Origin: Bipolaris cookei
Lineage: Eukaryota > Ascomycota > Dothideomycetes > Pleosporales > Pleosporaceae
Assembly (NCBI GenBank): GCA_002286855.1
Contig: NRSV01000022.1
Span: forward strand, 276,208-340,207
DNA length: 64,000 nt
Reading direction: 5' to 3'
Part shown: positions 24,197 through 36,357 of the stretch, one piece after another
Layout: each line of letters starts with the position of its first letter
Numbering within the stretch: position 1 is the stretch's first letter
Notes under the pieces: generated by a model
Seen by the model: only the letters and a program-made list of their open reading frames with translations
Told to the model about the DNA's origin: nothing
Database searches by the model: none
Made by a program: the position numbers and the translations under genes

Positions 24197-27100
24197 CGTA
24201 GGGGAGGAGGAGCGATATGTGCGAGTTCACAGTGAAGACGCCATGCTATGGTGTTTGAGTGTTAGGCATATACTACAATACCTTGGAGAAGGTACAGAGC
24301 AAAGCGACAACAAGACGATAGTAGCCTCCCTTTGGAAAATTGCCAAGCGAGATGGCCTCGTGAGTGATTACGTCAGGAGAAAACTCGACGTTACTGCGAA
24401 TGACAAGCAGTAAGGTGTTGAAAAGCAGCAAAGAACATAGCCATACGACACACACCGTTTGATGACTTCCTTCTTACCCATCTGATCATCAACTCCCCCA
24501 TCGTCGATGAAGCATCAGAAACAAGACATGGTATTTCCAACACCGCGCCACTCCTTTTACCGGAGCCCATCAGACGTGCAGCCCAGCTACTTTTTTTTTC
24601 TCCAAAGGTCCTTCAGATACGACGCGACAAATCAAAACAACAATCAGCATCTGAAAAAAAAACCAATTAACGGACAAAAAAATACCGCTTATCTATCCCA
24701 CGCACAATCACTGCCCCCAGCCACATGTATCGACTACGTCATCATCTTACACACATATTTCCATGCGAGAGGCACAGTGAGCGCTCGTTGCCTGCCGCGT
24801 CTCCATGCGTATTTCCGTTGCGCCAAAAGGAAAAAAAAGAAGAGGGGGGGGACTCTCGAGCACTTATTATCACATAATCCATTCCGTTCGTCACGCATAC
24901 CTGTATCCGTGCGAGTTGCATACCATATAATACTGCTCTAACCCTTAGATCCGGCGCGAGAAAGCAAGAAGGATCCGTTGAGTAATCCGAAAGAGGAGCG
25001 AAAGAGACAAAGGAAAAAAAAGCCACTATACTACTCCGCTTATTGGGAAAGACAGAAAAAGTTGTCGTCGTCATGATCGGCACTCCTGCATTTGGAACTC
25101 TACCGAACCCAATCATGCAACACATGCCCCCCCTTGTCGGATGTATGACAATGACCCCTCCACCTACAACCCCCCCCCTCATTGTACACTTGGCGTTAGG
25201 CTTTTGGCCAGGGCAAATCGAATCGAGACATGCATAACGCCGTTGCTTTTTTGTCTCCGGGCCGTTGAAAAACATGGCCCTGGTATATGTGTGGATGTGA
25301 GTGTGTGTGGCAGGCGGTTTCCTTTTCCTCTTTTGGGCCATGGCCCAATGACTAGTGGCCTAAATGTGACTATCAGCCCGTATAGTTCGTTTGTAGACAT
25401 GTAAATACATACATATGTACACTATATGTATGTATCTCTCATGTACGTATGCGTTATGTGCCTGGCTGCGAGTGATCAGGTAGCTTGGAAGATCATGGGC
25501 TACTAGCTGCTGGGGGTGGTATAAAGGGGGTCTGGTTCGCTGGTAGGAATAGTTCGCCCAGCAATATTTGCTTGGTGGTCACCAAAGACGACTAAGAAAA
25601 TCAGTCGATCGACTCTGGCAAAGAAGCAATTAGTCTGCACCCAGCATGCTGGGCGATCTGACATGATTTTTTTTATTGTTCGCCTATGGGTACTGCCAAC
25701 CGGAATGCTTGGGTATAAGCGTGTACGGTGTATATTCGGCATTTGCCCAGCGTTGCGTTGCAGCGGTTGAATATGGTTGTAAGAGAAGCAACATGGGTGT
25801 GGGCAATGGGAGTGGGCGCAACGTCTTGGTTCTACTATGTGCACACTAGTTGTCGTCTCGAGGTAAGATTGTCGGTGTGTTCGCATCCACGATCCAGAGC
25901 GTTTTTTTTTGTTCCGGACGGTTGCTCAACGTGACGCACGCCATACCCCTGGTCTGCCCATGATATATCCTAGGCGGTACATACTCTATTGACGGCAGGC
26001 TCCAAGACATGGTCAAAAGCAAAATCTACTCAGGGCCTAGCGTCTAAGTAAGTACGGGTGTTACGCGAGAAGGATATTCACGGATGGGGAAGTCACAGGG
26101 GAGCAAGCGTATGGAACGGGTGGCTATTGGTGATCCGGTATCTGACAACGGGATCTCAGTCTGCGATTTTTGCGGACGGCGCGCGCTTGCATGTATCCAC
26201 CAAATCGAGCGTACATATATAGAGTGAGCAACTATAATAGCGGATAGTACCACTCAGTGTGCAGCCATGTCATGGGGATGACGCTTGATTGTTGGGCAGC
26301 GCGTGGCGGCGGAAAAAGCGGAAGGAGAAAAATGAAGAAATAAAAGGTTGATGAAACGCACACCGGAGGTGAGCCGTGCCTGTTGTGCCTTGTCGAGGTC
26401 ATGCTGGAGCGGTCTGTTTGGAGGGGAAGGGGGGCAGTTCCAAGTCGTGCCAGGCCGTGGATCACTGTGGAGGCTGCTCAAAGGAGGGGTAGTGTAGCGG
26501 GCGCTGGTGGAGCGCGTACTAGCCGCAGCAGCGTGAAAACATCGGTGCATGTGTCGACAAAGGCAGAGAGGCCGGTGCTACCGTGGTCATCAGACCGGGT
26601 GGGAAAGGCAGATGGAAGGCGGCCAGCCGTGCAATAAGCGACTTGGGTACATTCGACACAGCGATCAGTCCTTTTTGTGTAGGGGCCCCAAAAATAGGCG
26701 TTCAATATACGAAGGCGCCGCTAATCAGGATCATGCAGGCGTGACTGCTTTTGCGCACATTGGCAGGCAAATAGAGAGTTTCTTCGGGGAGGGGACGGCC
26801 GCTGAGTGGTTGCAGCGGGCTATGGCAAGACCACGTAAGCGCATGGTTTAGCCTAGAGGCGATCTAGAGGACCAAGACGGGCAGTTTGTCGATCTGGTGA
26901 GGTGAAGAAAAAAAAAAGTGGACGATGCATGCATAGATTCATAGTCGCACCTGTGGGCCTGTCTGGCACCGTCATTGCAGCTGACGAGGTATGTACGCAA
27001 ACGATTTTGGGGCCAGGCTTGTTGGTAGCGAGGAAGGGTAAATGTCGAGGACCCCTTGCCGGAGGGAATTGAACGTAGTAACACCGAGGCTGGCGTCGCC

Positions 27101-29045
27101 TTTTGACACATGGGCTGATTTGTGACGACGGTGGGATGCATGACTGGCAGGCAGTCTTACAGGCGAATGGTGAGTATGGTATACGATGGCGGACTAGGGG
27201 TGTGGCCGCTGGAAGATTAAAGCGGAGTGGCATTGCCGCATTGGTACGTAGTATTACAAAGAGTCAGATCGGTGGTGTAACCATAGCTAGTAAGCGTGGT
27301 GCTCGAGGTGGCCCGACCTCGGATACCGTCCATGTGTGGTGCTGATTGAGAAACTTTGCTTCTATATTAGCTGCCATGTCGACGCCTGTTGCATCAGTAG
27401 GCGCCTTGATGCTGCCCTGATTCATGGCGTAATCCTATGCTCGTACGTGTTGCATGCAAGGGATGCAGGAGGCCGGGTCATCGTCAAGCGGCAGAAGCAA
27501 AACAAACGCCAGTGTGCGTCAAAACGAGTCACTGTCCAACCTGGCAGCAGGTGCGTGAGCAGCATAAAGGACACTGACAAGCAAGTTTCATGAGCTGCGA
27601 CGCGTTGTGTGAAGCCAAGTACAGCGCTCACATTACTTTTGCACAAGCCTCGCGAGTGTGATGGGCTGTTGCAGTTGTGTCGGCCGAATGGGGGGTGGGG
27701 GGTCAAGGGGTGGTGAACGGCATGCAGCTCCCTATTTTTTTTTTGCACCCAGCGCATATGGCTCTTGTGAATGCCATGCTGTCTACGTAAGTACGTACTT
27801 GGATGATAGACGGGATTAGCATGTATTGGATACGGCAGGACATGAGCCGTGCCTTCCACCCACTGTCAACTAACATGTGCCGCCTGAGATGCATAGTGCG
27901 ACCCGGCAAATGTCGACCGCAGCGCAAGGAGGCTCACCGACGATTAGTGTGGCTGCTGATCAAGGCACCCAAGGGCAGGTTACGGAGAAGGGCGATTGGC
28001 TGCCAATAGGGTCAACGTTGAACAAAGTGGGCTGTCGAGCCGCCTAGCAAGGCTAATGCTCGCTCCCTAGGATAAAGTGCCGCCGCGCCTGCAAGAGACT
28101 TTGGTATTTGACGTCGCCTTAGGGCGGGGGTCTAGAACACGCATGGTAGCGGGCATAGGAGGCGGGTCTGTCTGTCTACAGATGGTACTAGAGATGGCCG
28201 TCGTGAGCAACGATGCGGCTACCGAGTTGACCACTTGATGCTGAAGCAACTCTATCGGTTTCGCACCCTCGTGTTTGATTAGCCCGACAGACGGAGGGAT
28301 TCCGGGTGGTGAAGTGGAGTGGAGTAGGAAATTTTGGGGGGCGTGATACGAGGGCGAAAGAGGGAGAGGCAGGCAGGCGAGGCGCGGTGTACATGCGCTT
28401 GGATGTGTATGTACGTACGTGTGTGTGATATAGATTGTGTCGGAGGACCGATGCGGAGGCGACATGGACACGCTCTGGCAGAGAGAATGGCCTGTCTGTG
28501 TCGACCAAATGTGGAGATGGGCTTTGTTATCGACAGGGAAGAGTGACGCACGGCCTGTGACGGGCTAGCGTAGGCGGTGCCGCTTATACCGCAATCTTTG
28601 TTCTTGCTACCACTCTAGTGTCTTCGACGATGAGACGCCACGTTTGAGACCCACTCGACTCGTGGACTGCGCCCTGGTACGTCATTCAAGGGTTTCTTTC
28701 CCGTGTTGCAGATTGCCGGACTGGGCGTGGCACAAATGGGCAGCTGAATACGCATACGCTTTGATGAGGGCGCAGGACCCGCGCCGCGTCAACCCAAGCG
28801 GTGCGCCTGAACGAGGCCGGACATGGTCTTGTTGAAACGGCAGGCTAGACAATCTCGATTTAATGAGTCCAGCAGCGCACAATCCGGCTAGTCGGGCAGC
28901 GACAATCCGAATAGTGCAAATGGCTGCAGAGCATCTCGTGTCCAAGTAACGCACGGCACGGCGTCGCGAGCTGGCTGGCGAGACGAGCAACGGGGCGACG
29001 CAGGTCAGCACTGGAGACTTGAGGGTAACGCCCGTATTTTGCAGG

Positions 29046-29125
<80 letters not shown>
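29046..29125. repeat. (GT)n microsatellite, about 39 units
   Basis: A nearly perfect GT dinucleotide run of about 80 bp. It is followed to about 29220 by imperfect GTAGTAT and GTGTGCAT repeats. The apparent long minus-strand open frames across it (poly-Thr-His) are artefacts of the repeat. Confidence 0.95.
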
Positions 29126-29127
<2 letters not shown>

Positions 29128-29525
29128 TAAGTATGAAGTGTGTAGTATGTAGTATGTAGTATGTAGTATGTATGTGTGCATGTGTGCATGTGTGCATATG
29201 TGTATGTGTGCATGTGTGTAGTAAGAGCACGTAGGAAGCAAGCAAGCACGCCAACACACCAGCAACTGAAGGATGGAGGGAGTGCTGCAAGCCCGGTGAC
29301 CACTCGGTGCTTACTTTTCCGCGTGCAATGTCAGTTTGTGATGCATAGTGTGGTACAGTTGGCTACGCCGCAATGTGGGTGCGAGGATCCAAATGACCGA
29401 GGCAGGCTGGTGAGGCAAGAGCGACAGTCAGAGTGGGCGTGGATATCGGGGGCAGTGGCATGTGCTGGTCACGGGACTTGGGCACAGCAATGACTTGTCT
29501 ACTATGTAACCAAGCAAAGCAACAC

Positions 29526-29543
29526 GGATGGATGGATGGATGG
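29526..29543. repeat. (GGAT)n microsatellite
   Basis: Four and a half tandem GGAT units. Confidence 0.85.
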
Positions 29544-29651
29544 TTGACGACAATGAGACAGGCATGTGCGGACCCGGGCGCGGATGCAGCCAAGCGGCAG
29601 TTGATAAGGCACGTTTTCGAGTTGCATGGTCATTGGGGCTACGAGGGCTCA

Positions 29652-29682
29652 ATCAATCAGTCAGTCAGTCAGTCAGTCAGTC
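29652..29682. repeat. (CAGT)n microsatellite
   Basis: Two AATC-type units, then about six tandem CAGT units. Confidence 0.85.
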
Positions 29683-30604
29683 GTATACATAGATGGAGTA
29701 TTGTTTTGGCGAGCAGATGCAGGCCCCCTGACCGGATCCTGATGGTTTGGACGAGACGACGAGCATGCGTGCGCCCGCGTTGGACCGCTGCCGATCATTC
29801 AGGCGGGACGAAACCAGGGTTCCTTCTCGGCGCTTCGGCTGCATCTCATCAGCGCCCGCTCCGGGGATTTGTGTGTGTGTCGAACGGCGATGCCGGTTTG
29901 GGCGTGGCGGCTGTGGGGTTTTGGCCAGGGGAGGCGGCGTGAGGCAGCATTTGTCGTCGTGATCGGGTGTGGCCCATGTCGAGGGGCCGTCCGAGTCGAG
30001 CGTGTGCCAGATGACAGCCGGCTTTGCTACGAACGCGCGTGTCGCCAGTCATGCTATGCGGCGAGGGCGATGCAGGCTAGCACCGGCGTCGACGTCGTGG
30101 TTGATGACTCCATGGCCGTGTTTCGATGAACAAGGCCGGGTAGGGCCAGGGCAGCGGGTGCACTGGTTTCAAGGCATGCATGTGTGGAGCATGGCGCTGG
30201 CCAAACGTTAAAGTGATTTTTTTTCCTCGCGCTCTTGCTTGTCTTTCTCGGCGTGCCTAAGCCCGGGCTGCACCAATCTCCGCGAGCGTCTCCGCCGTTG
30301 GCTGTGTGACGCAGGCGGGCAGTGGGTGCATGGGTGCATGGGGCGAGGGATTGTCTGATGCTGCATCCGTTGCACGTCGTGCCGCTTGCAGGGGCGGGCT
30401 GGCTGCATGTCGATTTCTGGAAGACGGTCGGCTAGCCGCTGGGCCAATGGTGTCGTCGGGACATCGCCCACCCCAGATGGCGCTTGGATACCCAAGGGCC
30501 AGCAGAGTGGTTTGCCGGGTGCGAGGGGGTGGGATGTGGATGGGTGGGTGCGTGTGCGTATACAGTACTATGTACTATGTATGTTGTATGTACGTACATA
30601 CTTA

Positions 30605-30631
30605 GTACTACTGCTACTACTACTACTACTA
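30605..30631. repeat. (TAC)n microsatellite
   Basis: About nine TAC units with one interruption (TGC). Confidence 0.85.
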
Positions 30632-31210
30632 ATACATGCCTCCATGGACACATCGCAACTTACAGGCCGATGCTATCGGCTGGCATTGGGTACCATTTCC
30701 AGGCCCCGTGCCCGCCTGCTATTGGCTGCAAGCCAGCTCCCGAGAAAACATGTCGTAGCGCACCCAGCACTCTGCACCTGCGCCAACCAAACTGAGCCCC
30801 CATCCCCATTCTCCATCGACCCATCCGCATCCACACATGCAACCCCATCCATCCCCTGATCTCACCCGACCACTGCTGCTTGATGCTGCTGCTACTGCTG
30901 CTGCGTGCTACATGCTGCGTCCTGCGTCCTGCTACCGCCACACAGGCTCACCGTGGCCGCCGGCCTGCGCTTGGAGACCCCCGCCCACGCACCCCCCCTC
31001 CCCCTCCCACAACACCAGTACCGCCGGGCTTTGCCCCGTAAATTGACTATCTTGTACGCCTCCAACTCCGACTGCTGCTGGCCTGCCCTCAGCGCGGCTA
31101 AAACATGACGCTGCCGAGCGAGGGCGTCGCCATGCACCCACCCACCGTCCGTCACCGTCAAAAAAAAAGTCGACCAGGGCTAGTAGACCGCCTGGAGAGC
31201 CACCGCGCCC

Positions 31211-31240
31211 ACCCACATCCACACCCACACCCACACCCAC
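31211..31240. repeat. (CCCACA)n tandem repeat
   Basis: Hexanucleotide repeat of about five CCCACA-type units, about 700 bp upstream of the next gene. Confidence 0.8.
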
Positions 31241-31951
31241 GCCCCCCCTCGCATGCACACACGACACTTGAACCCCGCCGCAGAGCCCAGCTGAGTCGCA
31301 CTGCAAAGAGTCGCACTGCGGCCTAGTCGCACTACCGCACTCTGCCATGATGGCCGCCCGCGTCGTCGTTTCCCTTACCCTGCTGTCTCGACAAGCCGGC
31401 CGTCGTCTACTTACTAGCTGCACGGATGCCCCGTCGCGCGCTGCACCATGATACATGGTCCGCCGTGCTCGTCTACCTTCCCTGTCCTGTGATTTGGTCA
31501 CCCCAAGCCTTCCTTTTCGCTTTCTGCACCCATGTCTTGCCGTGATCGTGCCAGCCGTGCCACTGGCCCTAGTCGTCACAGCGCTCCCTCACCGAGCCAT
31601 CCCTTGGTGCTTGGTGGCTCCGTATAGTCAATACGCACCCGTTCCCTGTCTGCATCTATCCCACTATTACTTGTTCTTGACTTTGGCTAGTCTAGCCCTG
31701 GCACTCCTTGCACCATGACTTTTGCCGCGACCTCACGCTGTTCCAATTTCCCCATCCACCCTTCCGCATCTGTCTATATCTCTTGGCACTCCATATACCT
31801 ATGCAGATGTCCCCTCCCCCTTCGCTTCACACCAGAAGAATCGTGATCAGCTCTCACACACATATACAATCTCTCTGGACACATCAACACTCCCATTCAC
31901 CATTCCCCCCCGTACATGCCGACTTCCTTTCCATCCTACCATCTCGACACC

Positions 31952-32926
31952 ATGTCCGGCCAAATGCAGCCAGCACAGCTACACCGACGCACCTCTCGCG
32001 GCTCGGCCAGCCAATCAGGATGCCGTTCATCACGCATTGAAAAGACAAAGAGCCACCACAGCAGCCCAAAGGCCATGGAGAGGCGCAAGACTACTTCCGA
32101 GACCAAGCTATATGCTACTCTCGACGACCACTACCGAATGATGTTTGGCGTAGAGCCAGAAGAGGAGGAGCGTCCCCAATCAACCCGACCCGTCAGCTGG
32201 CATCCCGCGTCGTCGCAGTTACAGACTTCACAACAAACAAACTACTTTGACTCGATGCCAAGTCAACACTGGCAGCAAAACTACTCGCCATCACGAGATT
32301 CGTGCCATGGTTCCGACTACTACTCGCTCTCTGCCCGCAACTCGATGCTCGAGCCCCGGACTAGTGCTCCATCAGAGTATGGCTGGCAAAGCATGCCTCA
32401 ACACACTTTCGGCTATGTCGACTCTTGTGTCAATACACCCACCTCGGAGCCTCTGCCATGGTACCTGCAGCAATGGGCACAGAAGAACCAAGCACAAAAC
32501 ACCGCCTCTGCCCAGCAGCAAGACCAGGACATGGGCGAGGAAGAGGAAGGCGAGAAGCTTGTTGCCCTTGGCCTGTACGATGCCCCGGAGCCATCACTAA
32601 GCTGGGGTGTGCTCACGGAGGGGACCGGAAAAGGCCTTAAACTCGAGGAGACTTGGCAGCCACCCGAGGAAGACGAGGATGACCAAGATGATGATGACGC
32701 AAGCTCAGAAGGCAGTGTTGAGGAGCCGTCGCCCCCTCTGCCGCCTGTACATGAACAGGCGCAGAACATGGCAGTCCATGTCAAGTCTCAAACACCCAGC
32801 AGCATGGAAGGCCAGAGCTTCTTCTTCGACGACGACGAGACTGTGTCCAAGGAGTGGTGGTTTCAACAAGTCAAACAACCCTCTATGCCAGTGCGGGACG
32901 CTGGACTAGGATATGGGTGGTTGTGA
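31952..32926 (+). CDS. Conserved Pezizomycotina protein, function unknown, nuclear-type
   Basis: An intronless gene of 324 residues from the chosen start. The ATG at 31952 (MSGQMQPAQLHRR) has a good CACC context and is preferred over an in-frame ATG at 31916 (TACATG context). The N-terminus is basic and Ser-rich (RRTSRGSASQSGCRSSRIEKTKS). A conserved block ETKLYATLDDHYRMMFGVEP follows, then a Gln/Ser-rich middle. The best conserved segment is EKLVALGLYDAPEPSLSWGV with GKGLKLEETWQPPEEDE, followed by a run of Asp/Glu (DEDDQDDDDASSEG) and an aromatic tail. I recognise the block as recurring in filamentous ascomycetes but no function is known to me. Intronless structure, a long upstream region and disordered composition fit a regulatory protein (inference). 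Confidence 0.75.
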   Translation: MSGQMQPAQLHRRTSRGSASQSGCRSSRIEKTKSHHSSPKAMERRKTTSETKLYATLDDHYRMMFGVEPEEEERPQSTRPVSWHPASSQLQTSQQTNYFDSMPSQHWQQNYSPSRDSCHGSDYYSLSARNSMLEPRTSAPSEYGWQSMPQHTFGYVDSCVNTPTSEPLPWYLQQWAQKNQAQNTASAQQQDQDMGEEEEGEKLVALGLYDAPEPSLSWGVLTEGTGKGLKLEETWQPPEEDEDDQDDDDASSEGSVEEPSPPLPPVHEQAQNMAVHVKSQTPSSMEGQSFFFDDDETVSKEWWFQQVKQPSMPVRDAGLGYGWL

Positions 32927-34349
32927 GCATGGTCACAGCTTTACATTATTGTATATTTTTAGTCTTACACCTTTTTTGTCTTTTGCACAGCACGGCGTTT
33001 TTTGTTTTTTGTTTTTTTTGCACTGGCCTCGATTGGGAGCCTAAAAAGAGCACTATTAGACAGCAGCGAGAGCGAGAGAAAGAGATACCCAGCCTTCACA
33101 GGCAAGAGAGCCAGTCTTTGCATCATCGCTCACACCGAGGTCAGATGGAGAGGAAATGCATGTATAGTAGTACATAGTAGCAGTAGTATAGTAGCAGTAG
33201 TATAGTAGAAGGCATGACTGCAGCCAATCAAACACAATGACACAACAAAGACCGAGTCCATCTTCCAATGACATGACGTGGGTGACTACTACATGGCAGC
33301 AGGCAGCAGGCAGCCAACCACAGGGGAAGGCGCCCTCAACACTATCCTGGCACCACCACCACCACCATTATTTGCTTGAATATCGAACGTCACTCGCTTG
33401 CTTGCGACTTACTCAGTCATGTCATCCATTGTCTCCGTCGAAGCATCGGCCTGGTCGTGCCATGGCGCAAGCTTCTTCCACGCTTCTAGCTACGCTTGCT
33501 CAAACCTTGGGAAACCCTACATGCTGGAACAGGACGACTAGCTTGCGGCATGCGCCGAGGCCAGGGTTGGGCGTCTCTGTCCCAAAACCCACGTCGAGCC
33601 CGGCGACCCAGCAAATGGCGCGTCGGCGACATGGGCCCGCCTCCTCCGAGCCCATTTCCCTTCAGATCCCAGCCAGGCTTGCGCAAATTGATCCAACAAA
33701 GCGATTGTGTCACACTGGCCGGCAAAGGCCCGATGACCGCCATCATCATCCCGTCCCTCAGCCTCATCCGCCAAAGCACGGACTGAACTGCCACATCACT
33801 AATCACCGCCTAGCCGACAACTAACCGACGGCCAGCTATCCCTCTCTGACTTTTGTCCATCCTCATGCCGCCTCTTGGCCCGTTCACCAATGTGCCGCCA
33901 AACGAGACCCATCTTCATCTTTTCCCCATTCATCGCCCAACCTCGGCGAGACCCGCCATAGTTGCCTTGTCCCAACTTCTCACCACGCCGCCCATGTCTG
34001 CCACGCTCGGACGCTACCCACGTAGTGCCCAATAGTCTTTCACACGACAAAGGTTCCAGAGTATGGGGTGCCAGATTGGCTTTTGCCCCGGCTTTAACCG
34101 CCATTCTGTTACCTCATTGGCGCGATGCTCCTCTCGCGCTAATCGTCTCCAGTCCAATCCAAGACGGTTTCTTTTTATTTCTTTTTATTTCCCAATCGTT
34201 TCGTATCCGACGCGTTCTCACGTGCCCTCTTGCTTTGAGACGCAAATCAGCCACTCCACCAGCAGGGGTCCCACTGCCCTAGAGACCCAACCTCTTTCTT
34301 GTTGCATGCCCTGAGGCTCGGGCGTCTAGAACAAAATAACTCCGTGTCC
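32927..34349. other. Intergenic region
   Basis: Downstream of the unknown gene and upstream of LAS1. It contains an imperfect TAGTAGCAG/TATAGTAG repeat at about 33165-33210 and CAC repeats near 33350. Open frames on both strands at 33486-33824 overlap and show no family features. Confidence 0.5.
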
Positions 34350-35970
34350 ATGGACTCGAATAATAATACTCGGTTTGTTGTGACGGCGTGGCGCAATGCC
34401 CATGAATTGCTTCAGCTACGCCACGACTTGTACTGCTCTGAGACGCTTAGAAGAGAAAAGGCAGTTAACAAGGTGAGCTGACTTCTGTCTGGTCGTCTAA
34501 GAAGCATAGTTCCAGACCGACGCAAGGCAAGAAGCAGTAAGCTGATGGGCGGCTAGGTTTTTGCGTGGCGCCTGCGTAAGCCAGATGCTCTGCCTTTGCT
34601 GCTAGAGTCGACGGCAGATATTGTTGATGTCATCCTCCAAGATGGGAGGGCTGGGCTGCAGCACAATGCCCTACGGCTGTTGTATGCGACAGCACTATCA
34701 AGGTAGGTTTCCCAATCGGCGGTCAATGTTGTCAGATGTGATTGATCCTTGTCCGGTGTCGAGGTACCTATTACAGAAAATGCTTGGAGCCAATACCCTT
34801 GTCTGTATCATTCACATGCTTCGTCTTGCTTCACCCACATCCAAGCATTGGGGAACCGAGACAAACACAAAACATAGACAGGCCCTCGTCTAACAAGTGC
34901 GTAGATTCATAACCGGCCTAGCAGATACCCAGATCGACTTGACGCGTGACCGTCCCTCATGGTTCCCCGCTAGAAAGTCCCTCCAACTACCCCTCTCCCT
35001 GCTGGAAACGCGGCACCGGATCGTCCATCGGCATTTGCCATCGCTTACAGAGCTCAAGCGTGCTGCCGCAGACTCGCTCGAGTGGCTGTGGGAGTGGTAC
35101 TGGCGGCAATTGGATTATGCCTTTGAGACTGACGGCAACGGTGATAACGGCGAGGCTGAGGATGAGTTGGGGTTAGAAACCAGAGCGGCGGTCAAGGAGA
35201 AACTGCAAGCCGTATTGAAACTGTACGTCAAGGAGAGAAAGAATGAGATTAAGCAACGACGACAAGACAACAAGGCGGCTCAAACAGCCTTGTCAACGTA
35301 CACCTTGCATTTCTCCGCCAACATGCCAACACAACGTATTCTGCTTGACCTCCTCGTAGACGAAAAAATGATTCTGCCCACAGACAAGAAACTAGGATCC
35401 TCCATGTCCGGCGCCTTTCTCATCTGGACCCCCTTACTCGCGGCGTTCTGCACTTCATCTACACTCTCTATCAACGCACTCGTCACTCGCCTCCTCGACC
35501 AGCTCTCTGCGTTCAAGGTAAGCAGCCACCATGCTTCTACTCCGGACTCCGACGACCCCATCAAAGAAGCAATGCACGCCTGGCTCCTGCATATTCTTAC
35601 CTCGTCCGACTGGGCCCCCGCACGACGAGTCGCTGTATCAGCGGAGAAGATGCAAGAAGATGTACTTATTCAGATCTTCTCCGCCCCATGTTTCTGGGGC
35701 TTCAAACTCGCCGAGGTGCTGTTAGACAAAGGAGATCTGGCCAGTGTTGAGTCCTGGCGTGCTATTTTACTCGCTGCGAGAGGTGATGGTGAAGTAAAGG
35801 AGTGTGATATGGATGTTGATGCTGAGGCGGAGAGTATACGAGCGGCGTTGCCTGTACGACGGGTTGGAGATGGTCGGCAGGAAAAGATTCAGGGGCCTAT
35901 TAAGGTGTTAGGGATGTGGAAGGGTAGGCCGATTGGGTGGGTGGCTGAGGGGTGGGAGGATGATGAGTGA
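34350..35970 (+). CDS. LAS1: Las1 pre-rRNA ITS2 endonuclease
   Basis: Three exons: 34350-34472, 34557-34702 and 34905-35970; introns of 84 and 202 bp; 444 residues. Las1 is the HEPN-type nuclease that cuts ITS2 at the C2 site together with the kinase Grc3, releasing 5.8S and 25S precursors in the nucleolus. Spliced blocks match the family in order: FVVTAWRNAHELLQLR, VFAWRLRKPDALPLLLESTA, LQHNALRLLYATALSRFITG, then the catalytic HEPN motif R126-H-R-I-V-H131 in LETRHRIVHRHLPSL, followed by SLEWLWEWYWRQLDYAF. The acceptor at 34904 is chosen because only it restores the LSRFITGLADTQ continuity. The C-terminal half is less conserved, as in other fungi. Confidence 0.9.
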
Positions 35971-36357
35971 GATTTTTGCTCTTGTAGAAGGGCTTGGTTT
36001 GTTAGTATGGTGAGTTTTTTTCTGAATAAAAATGGTTGTATAGAAATGACAAAAGTTTGTGTGGGTACTATGTGGATATCTAAATGATTACCCCTTTTTG
36101 AGTTTTTCTTCTACCTCGATATCGTCTCTTCGAATATATATACGTACATGACATTTGTGCTCTTTTCATGTCAAATACTAAAGTATAACACCGCATACAT
36201 ATGCTGTTCGTACTTGATTCCCCTTTTCGATCTAGCAATGTTGGAAATCATTTTTTTTTTACATTGCAACCCGCAAATTAGCCAAACAAGGATTCGGGGG
36301 AAGCATAAAAGGTCAAAGATGGTAATAACCTGTATTATTACAAAGCAAAAGGAAGAA
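35971..36357. other. Convergent intergenic region LAS1 / OAC1
   Basis: A/T-rich 3' regions of two converging genes. Nothing else is visible. Confidence 0.5.

Larger units (their letters stand above)
24151..31951. other. Long gene-free region with many microsatellites
   Basis: Nearly 7.8 kb without a supportable gene, although base composition is not A/T-rich. All open frames are short, overlap on both strands and are made of simple repeats or low-complexity sequence. Microsatellites are frequent and are listed separately. No transposon coding or terminal repeats are visible. It ends at the start of an intronless conserved gene, so part of it is probably a long promoter or 5' leader. Confidence 0.55.

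Noticed and set aside
28682..29303. Overlapping minus-strand frames with long Thr-His runs
   Set aside because: They are generated by the GT microsatellite, which is open in all frames.
31916..31951. Twelve-residue N-terminal extension of the gene at 31952
   Set aside because: The upstream ATG has a poor context, while the next ATG has CACC before it and begins the more family-like sequence; the extension cannot be excluded.
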